From an uncultured Photobacterium sp. (GTDB lineage: Bacteria > Pseudomonadota > Gammaproteobacteria > Enterobacterales > Vibrionaceae), in NCBI GenBank assembly GCA_947039005.1, contig CAMQXY010000008.1, forward strand, positions 1 through 51,555: a stretch of 51,555 nucleotides of DNA, given 5' to 3'. The notes beneath the pieces are model-generated. The model had not been told where the DNA came from. It saw only the letters and a program-made list of their open reading frames with translations, and searched no databases. Every line of letters begins with the position of its first letter. Position 1 is the stretch's first letter. Positions 38,881 through 50,274 of this stretch are shown here, in pieces. The position numbers and the translations under genes were made by a program.

Positions 38881-40521
38881 TTATTTAGCTTTGCTGTGTA
38901 AACCTTTCTTTTCCAACGCGCGGAAAATAATGGTTTGTTGAATCAGGGTCACAACGTTTGATACTAGCCAGTAAAGCACTAGACCAGAAGGGAACCATAG
39001 GAAGAAGAAAGTAAACATAACCGGCATAAAGGTCATGATCTTCTGCTGCATTGGATCCGTTACTGTTGATGGGCTGTTCTTCTGGATAAGGAACATTGAT
39101 ACACCCATTAGAACAGGGAGGATGTAGTACGGGTCTTGTGCAGATAAATCCGTGATCCAACCGAAGAATGGCGCATGACGCAATTCAACAGATCCCATTA
39201 GTGCCCAGTACAGTGCAATGAAAATTGGCATCTGTAGCATGATAGGTAAACAACCACCGAGTGGGTTTACTTTCTCTTTTTTGTACAGTTCCATCATTTC
39301 TTGGCTTTGACGTTGACGGTCATCACCTAAACGCTCACGCATTGCCTGAATCTTAGGCTGTAGCATGCGCATTTTCGCCATTGAGGTGTACTGCGCTTTT
39401 GTTAGTGGGTACATCGCACCACGAACAATTAGCGTTAGGATGATGATTGCTACACCCCAGTTACCTACAATACCGTGAATGAAAGAAAGTAATTTATGCA
39501 GTGGGCTTGCAATGAACCATAACCAGCCGTAATCAACGGTTAGGTTTAGGTTAGTTGCGGTTGCTGCCATTTCTTTTTGCAACTTAGGACCAAGCCATAG
39601 TGTTGCTTTAATTTCTTTTGTTTGACCTGGCGCAACTGTCTCTAACGGCATACGAACGCCGATGTAACCTACACCATTGTTATCACTGCTGTAGACTTGA
39701 GATGTTTGGTCTGTACCATCGCGAGGGATCCATGCTGATACGAAGTAGTTCTCCATAATAGCAACCCAGCCGTTATTTGCTGACTGGTTAAGATTATTCT
39801 CTTCGATGTCTTTAAAGCTGTATTTTTTATATTTAGTATCGTTAGCTGAGTATGCTGCACCATTGTAGGTGTGCATTGCCATGCCTTTAATACCGCCGCC
39901 TGTTTTGCTTTCTAGACGGTGACGAAGCTGCGCGTACATTTGTACTGTCGCTGGCTTGTCGGTTTTGTTGTCGACAGTGTAATCAACATTAACCGCATAA
40001 TCGTTGCGTTTGAAAACGAATGTTTTGATGTAGCTAATGCCATCTTTGGTAAATGTCATTGGTACACGCAGTTCGTTTTGATCTGCTGCCATCACAAAGC
40101 TTTTTGCGGTCACAGCGTATTGTGCGCGGCCATGTGTTGGAGAGTCTGAACCATTCGTTCCAATTAAGCCTGATTGCGCGACATAATCACGGCCATCAGT
40201 ATCACTTAATAAAACAAACGGGTCTTTAGAATCGAGGGTGTTGTCGTATTTAAGTAGTTTTGCATTGATTACATCACCACCAAGCGTGTCGACGGTTAAT
40301 TCCAGTACATCCGTTTTAATGGTAATTAAGTTAGTTGAAGTTTTCTGGTCAGTCAGTGGCTGATTATCACTTGAATGTGATGGAATACCACTATTGTTAT
40401 TGACTTGTTGCGCTACACCCGGCTTCGTTGGTTGCGGGTTCTTGTCGCCATGCCATTGCTGAAACAGCAAGAATGAGACAAACAGTAGGGCAATTAACAG
40501 AATATTACGTTGGGAACCCAT
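38881..40521 (-). CDS. yidC: Membrane protein insertase YidC
   Basis: 546 residues. An N-terminal membrane anchor (about 6-20) is followed by a large periplasmic beta-sandwich domain (about 60-340) and the conserved five-helix insertase core (about 350-530). The core includes [26 protein letters not shown] and [21 protein letters not shown]. It inserts inner-membrane proteins, including ATP synthase subunits a and c, with or without SecYEG. It starts 2 nt after the yidD stop. Confidence 0.97.
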   Translation of the reverse strand: MGSQRNILLIALLFVSFLLFQQWHGDKNPQPTKPGVAQQVNNNSGIPSHSSDNQPLTDQKTSTNLITIKTDVLELTVDTLGGDVINAKLLKYDNTLDSKDPFVLLSDTDGRDYVAQSGLIGTNGSDSPTHGRAQYAVTAKSFVMAADQNELRVPMTFTKDGISYIKTFVFKRNDYAVNVDYTVDNKTDKPATVQMYAQLRHRLESKTGGGIKGMAMHTYNGAAYSANDTKYKKYSFKDIEENNLNQSANNGWVAIMENYFVSAWIPRDGTDQTSQVYSSDNNGVGYIGVRMPLETVAPGQTKEIKATLWLGPKLQKEMAATATNLNLTVDYGWLWFIASPLHKLLSFIHGIVGNWGVAIIILTLIVRGAMYPLTKAQYTSMAKMRMLQPKIQAMRERLGDDRQRQSQEMMELYKKEKVNPLGGCLPIMLQMPIFIALYWALMGSVELRHAPFFGWITDLSAQDPYYILPVLMGVSMFLIQKNSPSTVTDPMQQKIMTFMPVMFTFFFLWFPSGLVLYWLVSNVVTLIQQTIIFRALEKKGLHSKAK

Positions 40522-40523
40522 GG

Positions 40524-40781
40524 TTAATGTTCTCTGTCGTTATGCTTGGTTGGCGGAACGGGGTCGTAACCACCGTCATTTAAAGGATGACATCTTAATA
40601 GACGTTTCGCCGCTAACCAACAACCTTTTCGCGCTCCATGCGTTTTTACAGCTTCGATCGCATATTGAGAACATGTAGGGGTGAACCGACAGCGTGGTCC
40701 AAGAAGCGGACTAATTGCCAGTTGGTAAAAGCGGACTAGTCTTACGACTAGCCACGCGACGGGCGAGACAGGCGATGCCAT
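40524..40781 (-). CDS. yidD: Membrane protein insertion efficiency factor YidD
   Basis: 85 residues, like E. coli YidD. It has an amphipathic N-terminal helix and the motif [21 protein letters not shown] with paired cysteines, then [18 protein letters not shown]. It aids YidC-dependent insertion at the inner membrane. Its start lies inside the 3' end of rnpA (34-base overlap), the usual arrangement. Confidence 0.95.
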   Translation of the reverse strand: MASPVSPVAWLVVRLVRFYQLAISPLLGPRCRFTPTCSQYAIEAVKTHGARKGCWLAAKRLLRCHPLNDGGYDPVPPTKHNDREH

Positions 40782-41104
40782 AACTTATCTAACAACGTAA
40801 ATAGTTCTTCGTTACTCAAATCATTGGCTGATTTCTTGGCGATGACAACAAAGTCACAAGCTGGAAGCTGATGTTGTTTTAAACGGAAACTTTCGCGGAC
40901 AACGCGTTTGAAGCGGTTTCTGTCGACAGCAGTTTTAATCTGTTTTTTAGGAACAGCCAGACCGAGACGAGGGTGGTCAAGTTCGTTAGAACGGGCAAGA
41001 ATAGTCAAGTGAGGAGAGCCAGCACGATGAGCTTGCTGGAAGACAGTTTTATAATGTTCGGGAGTTAACAAACGTAACTCCCGAGAAAAAGCGAACTTAT
41101 TCAA
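40748..41104 (-). CDS. rnpA: Ribonuclease P protein component RnpA
   Basis: 118 residues. The RNR motif is in [18 protein letters not shown], and the N-terminal part [18 protein letters not shown] is typical. It binds the RNase P RNA in tRNA 5' processing. The only sensible start is TTG at 41104; E. coli also uses a non-ATG start (GTG) here. The ribosome site is weak, consistent with deliberately low synthesis relative to rpmH, 15 nt upstream. Confidence 0.95.
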   Translation of the reverse strand: MNKFAFSRELRLLTPEHYKTVFQQAHRAGSPHLTILARSNELDHPRLGLAVPKKQIKTAVDRNRFKRVVRESFRLKQHQLPACDFVVIAKKSANDLSNEELFTLLDKLWHRLSRPSRG

Positions 41105-41119
41105 AATAATCGTCGATGA

Positions 41120-41254
41120 TTACTTAGAAAGACGCTTACGGCCTTTAGCGCGACGTGCATTGATTGTTGCACGACCGTTCTTAGTTGCCATACGAGCACG
41201 GAAGCCGTGACTACGCTTACGCTTAAGAACAGAAGGTTGGAATGTGCGTTTCAT
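41120..41254 (-). CDS. rpmH: 50S ribosomal protein L34
   Basis: 44 residues, too short for many gene callers. It reads [19 protein letters not shown] at the start and [11 protein letters not shown] at the end, identical in pattern to L34. TTAAGGT precedes the ATG. It is the first gene of rpmH-rnpA-yidD-yidC and has two promoter-like sequences upstream. Confidence 0.98.
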   Translation of the reverse strand: MKRTFQPSVLKRKRSHGFRARMATKNGRATINARRAKGRKRLSK

Positions 41255-41342
41255 GGTTTTACCTTAAATTAACTGATCAGTTTTTAAGTTTGTTAGATGT
41301 AATTGGCCATAATTGGACAATTACCACGAACAAAGAGGCGGA

Positions 41343-41371
41343 ATTGTAATCACTGACCAACAAAGAGTCAA
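41343..41371 (-). promoter_or_regulatory. rpmH proximal promoter
   Basis: Minus strand TTGACT (complement of 41366-41371) and TACAAT (complement of 41343-41348) are spaced 17 bp; the leader to rpmH is about 85 nt. Confidence 0.78.
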
Positions 41372-41403
41372 TAATTATACCCACATCTAATGACGGGCGC
41401 TGC

Positions 41404-41431
41404 ATTATACGTTTTATAGCGCGAAGTTCAA
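41404..41431 (-). promoter_or_regulatory. rpmH distal promoter
   Basis: Minus strand TTGAAC (complement of 41426-41431) and perfect TATAAT (complement of 41404-41409) are spaced 16 bp. A DnaA-box variant TGTGGGTAT (complement of 41377-41385) lies between the two promoters. The distal one almost abuts the upstream ABC gene. Confidence 0.72.
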
Positions 41432-41437
41432 GGATCC

Positions 41438-42175
41438 TTATTGGATCCCTATTTGAGTTAAAAAAGCCTTTAGTCGCGGATCGTTAGGTTGAGTAAAGAT
41501 CTGCTCTGGTGGCCCTTGCTCTACAAATTGACCATCAGCCATAAAGATCACTCTATCGGCGACTTCGCGCGCAAATTGTAATTCATGGGTGACGATCAAC
41601 ATTGTTTGTTGTTGTTTTGCCAATTGCTTGATCAAGTTAAGTACTTCATTGACCCACAACGGATCGAGGGCTGACGTCGGTTCATCAAGCAATAATAATT
41701 CAGCGTCTAATGCCATTGCACGACCAATACCCACCCGTTGTTGTTGACCACCAGAAAGTGCAGCGGGGTAGGTGTTGGCTTTATCGGCTAAACCGATATC
41801 ATTCAGAATGTTAAGGGCTCGTTGTTGCGCTAGTTGCTTATCGAGTCCTTTAACAATCCGTAAGCCTTCACTGATATTTTGTTGGGCTGTTAGGTGATTA
41901 AATAAGGCGTAATTTTGAAACACGAATCCAGTCTGGCGGCGAAGCGCTAAAATATCGCTTTTTTTCGGCTGTAGACAGTCAACTTCTACATTATTGATGC
42001 TAATAGTGCCACTATTGGCACTATCAAGGTAGTTTAGGCAACGTAAAAAGGTTGATTTCCCTGTTCCTGATGGACCAATAATGGCCACAATTTCACCTTT
42101 ATTGATGGTGAGATCAAGATCGCTAAAAATAGTCTGCTCGCCAAAACGTTTCGTGAGTTTTTTTATGTTAATCAT
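41438..42175 (-). CDS. Polar amino-acid ABC importer ATPase (TcyN/GlnQ-like)
   Basis: 245 residues. Walker A GPSGTGKST is at 34-42, the signature LSGGQQQRVGIGRAMA and Walker B LLLLDEPTSALDP follow. It belongs to the PAAT family. Its ATG overlaps the permease stop (42172-42175). The operon is binding protein, permease, ATPase on the minus strand, located between dnaA and rpmH as in V. cholerae. No terminator is obvious before the rpmH promoters. Confidence 0.93.
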   Translation of the reverse strand: MINIKKLTKRFGEQTIFSDLDLTINKGEIVAIIGPSGTGKSTFLRCLNYLDSANSGTISINNVEVDCLQPKKSDILALRRQTGFVFQNYALFNHLTAQQNISEGLRIVKGLDKQLAQQRALNILNDIGLADKANTYPAALSGGQQQRVGIGRAMALDAELLLLDEPTSALDPLWVNEVLNLIKQLAKQQQTMLIVTHELQFAREVADRVIFMADGQFVEQGPPEQIFTQPNDPRLKAFLTQIGIQ

Positions 42176-42843
42176 CGTACGTAAGCCCTGTCTAAGCGTG
42201 TTTCAGCAAGTTGTTGTATGCGAGTAAGCACTATCACTACAGCCCAATATATAAAAGCAACCGCAAGGAATGCTTCAAAAAATTTAAAACTGGAAGAGGC
42301 TTCCATTTGGGCTTTTGCCATGATTTCAGGGACACCTAACGTAAAGGCCAGTGATGTCGATTTGATCATATCAATGAAATAATTCATTAACGAAGGTAAA
42401 GCTATTCGGCTTGCTTGTGGCAAAATAATCCGCCACATGGTTTGCGCTTCTGTCATGCCTATCGCAAGACTTGCTTCACGTTGACTACGATCAACGCCAG
42501 TAATGGCTGCACGAATACTTTCTGCCATGTAAGCAGCAAAGTGGAGGCTAAGACCGATCACCGCGGCACTGAAAGCATCTAAGCCAACTAAACTTGGCAT
42601 CACTTGCGGTAAACCGTAATACAGTAAAAATAGCTGTACCAATAACGGTGTGCCACGAAAGAAACTGATATACAGTTGAGTTAATGCGTTCAGCACTGGC
42701 AACTGATAAATACGAATTAAGGCGAGCAGTAAGCCCAGTATCAGTGCAAAAACAGCCCCGATAGCCGCCATTGATAATGTCGTTGGCAAATATTTCAACA
42801 AAATAGGCATCAACGACAGCATATAATTAAAATCAAAACCCAT
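42172..42843 (-). CDS. Polar amino-acid ABC importer permease (TcyL/YecS-like)
   Basis: 223 residues with about five hydrophobic segments. The HisM/GlnP-type signature is FRGTPLLVQLFLLYYGLP near residues 64-81, and the EAA loop is EASLAIGMTEAQTMWRIILPQA. It is the membrane pore of the importer. An 80-base gap with a hairpin separates it from the binding-protein gene upstream. Confidence 0.93.
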   Translation of the reverse strand: MGFDFNYMLSLMPILLKYLPTTLSMAAIGAVFALILGLLLALIRIYQLPVLNALTQLYISFFRGTPLLVQLFLLYYGLPQVMPSLVGLDAFSAAVIGLSLHFAAYMAESIRAAITGVDRSQREASLAIGMTEAQTMWRIILPQASRIALPSLMNYFIDMIKSTSLAFTLGVPEIMAKAQMEASSSFKFFEAFLAVAFIYWAVVIVLTRIQQLAETRLDRAYVR

Positions 42844-42886
42844 AATGGTGATCCGGTGTAGTGGCTACGCAAGCGAGGCAAATAAA

Positions 42887-42916
42887 TTCATCATCGTCAT
42901 TGATAACGATGATGAA
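42887..42916 (-). repeat. Strong hairpin between binding-protein and permease genes
   Basis: TTCATCATCGT (42887-42897) pairs perfectly with ACGATGATGAA (42906-42916) around an 8-base loop, starting 7 bases past the binding-protein stop. There is no clean U-tract. Such hairpins keep the upstream binding-protein mRNA more abundant than that of the membrane genes. Confidence 0.72.
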
Positions 42917-42923
42917 ACGTTAA

Positions 42924-43679
42924 TTATTGAGTAATGTCGCTCTTGAACCATTTGGTTGATATTGCAGCCAGTGTGCCGTCTTTACGCATAGCAGCTAAAG
43001 CTTGATTCACTTGTTGCTGTAATAACGTCCCTTTGGCGTTGTTTAAAAATGGCCATGCACTTTCAATGGTCGCAAACGGTTTACCCGCCAGTTGTAAGGG
43101 TAATGGCTTGTCATTGATAACCGCGACTGACGATAAACGATCCATCACAAACGCATCAGTACGTCCTAACGCCACATCTTGTTCGATACCACTGTCATAG
43201 GTTTTGATATTAATCTTATCGGCATTAGGGAGCTTACGGAGCAGTTGCTCATAGTTTGAACCGAGATTTACCCCCACCGTTTTACCGTCTAAGTCAGCCG
43301 TTGAATGAATAGTGCTATTGCCTTTACGAACGACTAATTGTGCCCCATCAATCACATAAGGTTGGCTAAATAAAAATTTTGCTTGGCGGGCTGGGGTAAT
43401 GGCAATTTGATTGGAAATAGTATCAATCCGTCCTGTTTCTAATTGGCCAAATAAACCAGAAAAGCTCGCGGTAACAAATTCGACGTTATAGTCATTACGT
43501 TTACCGATCGCATTCCAAAGGTCAACTTCAAACCCTTGCAGTTTATCTTTACTCACAAAAGTAAACGGGAAATAACGACCAGACATCCCCACTTTCACCG
43601 TTGTGGCCGCCATAACACTGGTGGTTGTACAAGCAAGTAATGTGCTTGCAATCACAAAAGGTTTTATCCAGTTTTTCAT
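42924..43679 (-). CDS. Periplasmic amino-acid-binding protein, cystine-type (TcyJ/FliY-like)
   Basis: 251 residues. The signal peptide is about 1-24 (cut after VMA), followed by a family 3 solute-binding fold. Its sequence parallels E. coli TcyJ (FliY) closely: GRYFPFTFVSKDKLQGFEVDLW, GRIDTISNQIAITPAR, GKTVGVNLGSNYEQLLRK, GRTDAFVMDRLSS and MRKDGTLAAISTKWF. Cystine or a related sulfur amino acid is the best guess; the exact ligand is inferred. It is the first gene of its operon. Confidence 0.88.
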   Translation of the reverse strand: MKNWIKPFVIASTLLACTTTSVMAATTVKVGMSGRYFPFTFVSKDKLQGFEVDLWNAIGKRNDYNVEFVTASFSGLFGQLETGRIDTISNQIAITPARQAKFLFSQPYVIDGAQLVVRKGNSTIHSTADLDGKTVGVNLGSNYEQLLRKLPNADKINIKTYDSGIEQDVALGRTDAFVMDRLSSVAVINDKPLPLQLAGKPFATIESAWPFLNNAKGTLLQQQVNQALAAMRKDGTLAAISTKWFKSDITQ

Positions 43680-43858
43680 TCGGTATTTTCCTTACCTTTA
43701 TTGAGCTTTATTTGGCGAAGCCATCCTACCTCGGTATTTAATGATAAAGATAATAATTAACAGTTATTTGAAATAACCATTTGTTTGGCTAATGACATAT
43801 AGCTGCTTAATAAAATGCTTTTTACGGCATATAAAAAGGGGGTGATTGTTATAAAAGG

Positions 43859-44091
43859 TTACCCACAGCCAGAGGTTTTCCCTGTGGATGATAATGGCTG
43901 ATGATAAAATGGCCATTATTGAGTAAAAACAGCATTAAACGGGGAATGAAAGACTTATCTTTGTGGTAGCTGTGTTAATATAGCTGTGGGTAAAGGTAGG
44001 TTAAAGTGTGCTGATCTTGCATTTTATTGTGGGATCTATGTGCATAAGTTCGATCTTATTCACTGGATCTGCGATCTCTTTACTGGTGATC
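43859..44091 (+). promoter_or_regulatory. dnaA promoter/control region with DnaA-box variants and a GATC cluster
   Basis: It holds DnaA-box-like TTACCCACA (43859-43867), TGTGGATGA (43883-43891) and TGTGGGTAA (43985-43993), a candidate -10 TAATAT (43976-43981), and six GATC sites in 79 bp (44013, 44033, 44052, 44066, 44073, 44088). Together these suggest DnaA autoregulation and SeqA/Dam control. The 475-base gap 43680-44154 contains no gene that I can support. Confidence 0.65.
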
Positions 44092-44154
44092 CTTGTTCAG
44101 CGCGTATAAAATTATCTTCCTTTTATGTTTTGTTTATTCAGTGTGGAGTCTACC

Positions 44155-45552
44155 TTGTCATCTTCGCTATGGTTGCAGTGCCTTCAACGCCTTCAGGAAG
44201 AACTCCCTGCGATAGAATTCAGTATGTGGCTGCGTCCGCTTCAGGCTGAGTTAAATGATCATACATTGACATTATTTGCCCCTAATCGGTTTGTTCTTGA
44301 TTGGGTTCGTGATAAATACCTCAATAATATCAATCGCCTACTTAATGAGTTTTGTGGAGCCGACGCGCCAAGTCTCTGTTTTGACGTTGGTAACAAGCCC
44401 GTTGTTGTTTCTCCTCAACCGGTTGCTCCTCCTATTTTTACGTTGCCACAATCAAGACCGCGTATTGAGCCAGAACCAATGCGTTATGAGCCGGCACCAT
44501 CACCGGTGCAATCTGAGTCGCCAGGTGGCTATCGTTCAAATGTTAATCCTAAACATAATTTTAATAATTTTGTGGAAGGTAAATCAAACCAACTTGGATT
44601 AGCAGCATGTCGTCAAGTGTCTGACAATCCAGGGGCAGCTTATAATCCATTATTTTTATATGGCGGTACTGGTTTAGGTAAAACCCACTTATTGCATGCG
44701 GTTGGTAATGCAATTGCTAAGCGAAAGCCAAACGCGAAAGTGGTTTATATGCATTCAGAACGTTTTGTGCAAGATATGGTGAAAGCACTGCAAAATAATG
44801 CGATTGAAGAATTTAAGCGTTATTACCGCAGTGTTGATGCATTATTGATTGATGACATCCAATTTTTTGCCAATAAAGAACGTTCTCAAGAAGAATTTTT
44901 TCATACCTTCAATGCACTATTAGAAGGTAATCAGCAAATTATTTTAACGTCCGATCGCTACCCTCGTGAAATCAACGGGGTTGAAGATCGTTTAAAATCG
45001 CGCTTTGGTTGGGGATTAACGGTTGCTATTGAACCGCCTGAACTGGAAACACGCGTTGCTATTTTAATGAAGAAAGCCGAAGATCATAATATTCGTCTTG
45101 CTGATGAAGTGGCATTCTTTATTGCGAAACGGTTACGCTCTAATGTGCGTGAGTTAGAAGGGGCGTTGAATCGTGTGATTGCCAATGCTAATTTTACTGG
45201 CCGCGCGATCACGATTGATTTTGTCCGTGAAGCATTACGTGATTTATTGGCACTGCAAGAAAAGTTAGTGACGATTGATAATATTCAGAAGACGGTTGCT
45301 GAGTATTATAAAATAAAGATGGCAGATATGCTGTCTAAGCGTCGTTCTCGCAGTGTTGCCCGTCCACGTCAAATGGCGATGGCATTGGCGAAAGAGCTGA
45401 CAAACCACAGTCTTCCTGAGATTGGCGATGCCTTTGGCGGTCGCGATCATACTACCGTGCTCCATGCTTGTCGTAAGATTGAGCAGTTACGTGAAGAAAG
45501 CCACGATATTAAAGAAGATTATTCAAACCTAATTAGAACGTTGTCGTCTTAA
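44155..45552 (+). CDS. dnaA: Chromosomal replication initiator DnaA
   Basis: 465 residues from a TTG start at 44155 ([17 protein letters not shown] follows), with GGAG seven bases upstream. An ATG ten codons earlier has no homologous coding before the TTG. Domain I is about 1-80, a Pro-rich linker 85-130, the AAA+ domain has Walker A GGTGLGKT at 170-177 and Walker [10 protein letters not shown], and the C-terminal helix-turn-helix contains [14 protein letters not shown]. It binds the boxes in oriC and likely its own promoter. dnaN begins 1 nt after its stop. Confidence 0.97.
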   Translation: MSSSLWLQCLQRLQEELPAIEFSMWLRPLQAELNDHTLTLFAPNRFVLDWVRDKYLNNINRLLNEFCGADAPSLCFDVGNKPVVVSPQPVAPPIFTLPQSRPRIEPEPMRYEPAPSPVQSESPGGYRSNVNPKHNFNNFVEGKSNQLGLAACRQVSDNPGAAYNPLFLYGGTGLGKTHLLHAVGNAIAKRKPNAKVVYMHSERFVQDMVKALQNNAIEEFKRYYRSVDALLIDDIQFFANKERSQEEFFHTFNALLEGNQQIILTSDRYPREINGVEDRLKSRFGWGLTVAIEPPELETRVAILMKKAEDHNIRLADEVAFFIAKRLRSNVRELEGALNRVIANANFTGRAITIDFVREALRDLLALQEKLVTIDNIQKTVAEYYKIKMADMLSKRRSRSVARPRQMAMALAKELTNHSLPEIGDAFGGRDHTTVLHACRKIEQLREESHDIKEDYSNLIRTLSS

Positions 45553-45553
45553 T

Positions 45554-46654
45554 ATGAAATTTACTGTTGAACGTGAACATTTATTAAAACCTTTGCAGCA
45601 GGTAACTGGTGCTTTAGGTGGTCGTCCGTCATTACCTATTTTAGGCAATATTTTGCTGCAAGTTGAAGATGGCTGCTTGTCGATGACAGGTACAGATCTT
45701 GAAGTGGAATTGATTGCTAAAATCGCACTAGATGGCGATTTTGAAGCCGGTGCAGTGACGGTACCGTCACGTAAATTTTTAGATATTTGCCGTGGTTTGC
45801 CCGATAGTGCAAATATTGCGGTTATCTATGAAGGTGATCGCGTTTTAATTCGCTCGGGTCGGAGTCGTTATACGTTAACTACGTTACCTGCCGCCGATTT
45901 TCCAAATATTGAAGATTGGCAAAGTGAGGTTGAGTTTACCCTTGAGCAAGGGCGAATGCGTCAACTGATCGACAGTACCCAGTTTTCAATGGCAAACCAA
46001 GATGTGCGTTACTATCTTAATGGGATGTTATTTGAAACCGATGGTCAACATTTACGTTCTGTTGCTACCGATGGTCACCGGATGGCTGTCTGTGCGATTA
46101 ATACCGGTCATGATTTACCGACCAAACAAATTATTGTACCGCGTAAAGGGGTATTAGAATTAGTACGTTTGTTTGATAACCCAGACGCATTGGTTAACAT
46201 TCAAATTGGTCATTCTAATCTACGTGCGACAGTGGGTAATTTTGTCTTTACGTCAAAGTTAGTCGATGGTCGTTTTCCAGATTATCGTCGTGTAATGCCA
46301 CAAAATAGCACCAAGTTTGTTGAAGCCAATTGTGATGAATTGCGTAAAGCATTCGCACGTGCCGCTATTTTGTCAAATGAGAAGTTTCGTGGCGTAAGAG
46401 TTACGTTATCCAATGGCGAAATGCGCATTACCGCCAACAACCCTGAGCAAGAAGAAGCGGAAGAGTTCCTTGATGTTGATTATCAAGGTGATGGCTTAGA
46501 AATTGGTTTTAATGTCAGTTATGTACTTGATGTATTAAATACGTTGAAGTGTGATCAAGTGCGGTTGTCATTATCGGATGCAAATGCACCATCATTAATT
46601 GAAGATGCGACCAATGATGAAGCCATGTATGTGGTAATGCCAATTAGACTGTAA
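45554..46654 (+). CDS. dnaN: DNA polymerase III sliding clamp (beta subunit)
   Basis: 366 residues, the usual length, made of three similar clamp domains. It starts [31 protein letters not shown] and ends YVVMPIRL, as in E. coli. It is the processivity ring for Pol III and the partner of Hda in DnaA inactivation. Coupled to dnaA upstream and recF (2-nt gap) downstream. Confidence 0.98.
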   Translation: MKFTVEREHLLKPLQQVTGALGGRPSLPILGNILLQVEDGCLSMTGTDLEVELIAKIALDGDFEAGAVTVPSRKFLDICRGLPDSANIAVIYEGDRVLIRSGRSRYTLTTLPAADFPNIEDWQSEVEFTLEQGRMRQLIDSTQFSMANQDVRYYLNGMLFETDGQHLRSVATDGHRMAVCAINTGHDLPTKQIIVPRKGVLELVRLFDNPDALVNIQIGHSNLRATVGNFVFTSKLVDGRFPDYRRVMPQNSTKFVEANCDELRKAFARAAILSNEKFRGVRVTLSNGEMRITANNPEQEEAEEFLDVDYQGDGLEIGFNVSYVLDVLNTLKCDQVRLSLSDANAPSLIEDATNDEAMYVVMPIRL

Positions 46655-46656
46655 TT

Positions 46657-47739
46657 ATGGCTCTTACTCGGTTATTGGTGCAGGATTTTCGTAATATTGC
46701 TAAGTGCGATATTGCGTTAGCCAGTGGATTTAATTTTTTAGTGGGTGCCAATGGCAGCGGCAAGACCAGTGTTCTTGAAGCGATTCATTATTTAGGGCAC
46801 GGGCGTTCGTTTCGTAGTCATTTAACCAGTCGTGTTATTCGTCATGAACAACCGCAGTTATTTATTCATGGTCGAGTCACTGATAATAATGATCTTACTT
46901 TACCGTTAGGCATTAGTAAGCAGCGCGATGGTACTACTGAAGTTAAAATTGGTGGTGAAAGCAATCAAAAGCTCGCTCAATTAGCACAGATCTTACCGTT
47001 ACAGTTAATTACCCCAGAAGGGTTTGATTTAGTTATCGGTGGACCTAAATTTCGGCGGGCTTTTATTGATTGGGGTGTGTTTCATGTTGAGCCAAAGTTC
47101 TATAATGCATGGAGCCGCTTTAAACGACTGACTAAACAGCGTAATGCATTATTAAAGCAAGCTCGTAGTTACCGTGAACTCAGTTATTGGGATCAAGAAT
47201 TAGCGTTACTTGCTGAACAAATGAGTGTGTGGCGCCAACAGTACATTAATGCCGTCAAGATCAAAGCGGCTGAAATATGTCAGGTGTTCCTACCTGAATT
47301 TGATATCCAGCTCGGTTTTTATCGTGGCTGGGAAAAAGAGACACCGTATGCTGAGCTGCTACAACGTAATTTTGAACGTGACTGCCAGCTTGGCTATACC
47401 GTAAGTGGGCCCCATAAGGCTGATTTACGGATCAAAGTTGCTGGAATACCGGTTGAGGACGTATTGTCCCGCGGTCAGCTAAAGTTAATGGTGTGTGCGT
47501 TGCGTTTAGCGCAAGGTTTACATCTGACAGAGGCCACCGGCAAACAGTGTATTTACCTAATTGATGATTTTGCTTCCGAATTGGATAGCCATAGGCGAAC
47601 GTTGCTTGCGCAGCGATTAAAGGAAACTAACGCCCAAGTGTTCATTAGTGCTATTAGTCGCGAACAAGTGGCTGATATGCTTGATGAAAACGGTAAGTTG
47701 TTCATGGTTGAACACGGCAAGATAACACAGGATAATTAA
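46657..47739 (+). CDS. recF: DNA replication/repair protein RecF
   Basis: 360 residues, SMC-like ABC ATPase. Walker [10 protein letters not shown] is at 30-38, signature SRGQLKLM, and Walker [13 protein letters not shown]. It loads RecA at gaps with RecO and RecR. Its start lies 2 nt past dnaN and gyrB follows after 15 nt, the conserved order. Confidence 0.97.
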   Translation: MALTRLLVQDFRNIAKCDIALASGFNFLVGANGSGKTSVLEAIHYLGHGRSFRSHLTSRVIRHEQPQLFIHGRVTDNNDLTLPLGISKQRDGTTEVKIGGESNQKLAQLAQILPLQLITPEGFDLVIGGPKFRRAFIDWGVFHVEPKFYNAWSRFKRLTKQRNALLKQARSYRELSYWDQELALLAEQMSVWRQQYINAVKIKAAEICQVFLPEFDIQLGFYRGWEKETPYAELLQRNFERDCQLGYTVSGPHKADLRIKVAGIPVEDVLSRGQLKLMVCALRLAQGLHLTEATGKQCIYLIDDFASELDSHRRTLLAQRLKETNAQVFISAISREQVADMLDENGKLFMVEHGKITQDN

Positions 47740-50175
<2,436 letters not shown>

Positions 50176-50198
50176 TTTGTTGTTAGGTTAACACTTAT

Positions 50199-50231
50199 AA
50201 AAACGCCGCTATTACTAGCGGCGTTTTTTTT
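50199..50231. terminator. Terminator of the dnaA-dnaN-recF-gyrB unit, shared with avtA
   Basis: AAACGCCGCT (50201-50210) pairs with AGCGGCGTTT (50217-50226) around ATTACT, then T to 50231. The A-run before it may also serve the convergent avtA. Confidence 0.92.
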
Positions 50232-50274
50232 ATGGGCGGTTATTGATTATCAGGCTAAGAGGGCAGGGCATTTG

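Noticed and set aside
41432-41449. GGATCC-TTATT-GGATCC hairpin after the amino-acid ABC ATPase gene as a terminator
   Set aside because: Each GGATCC is self-complementary, so a stem can form, but no U-tract follows on the minus strand and it overlaps the coding end and promoter area.
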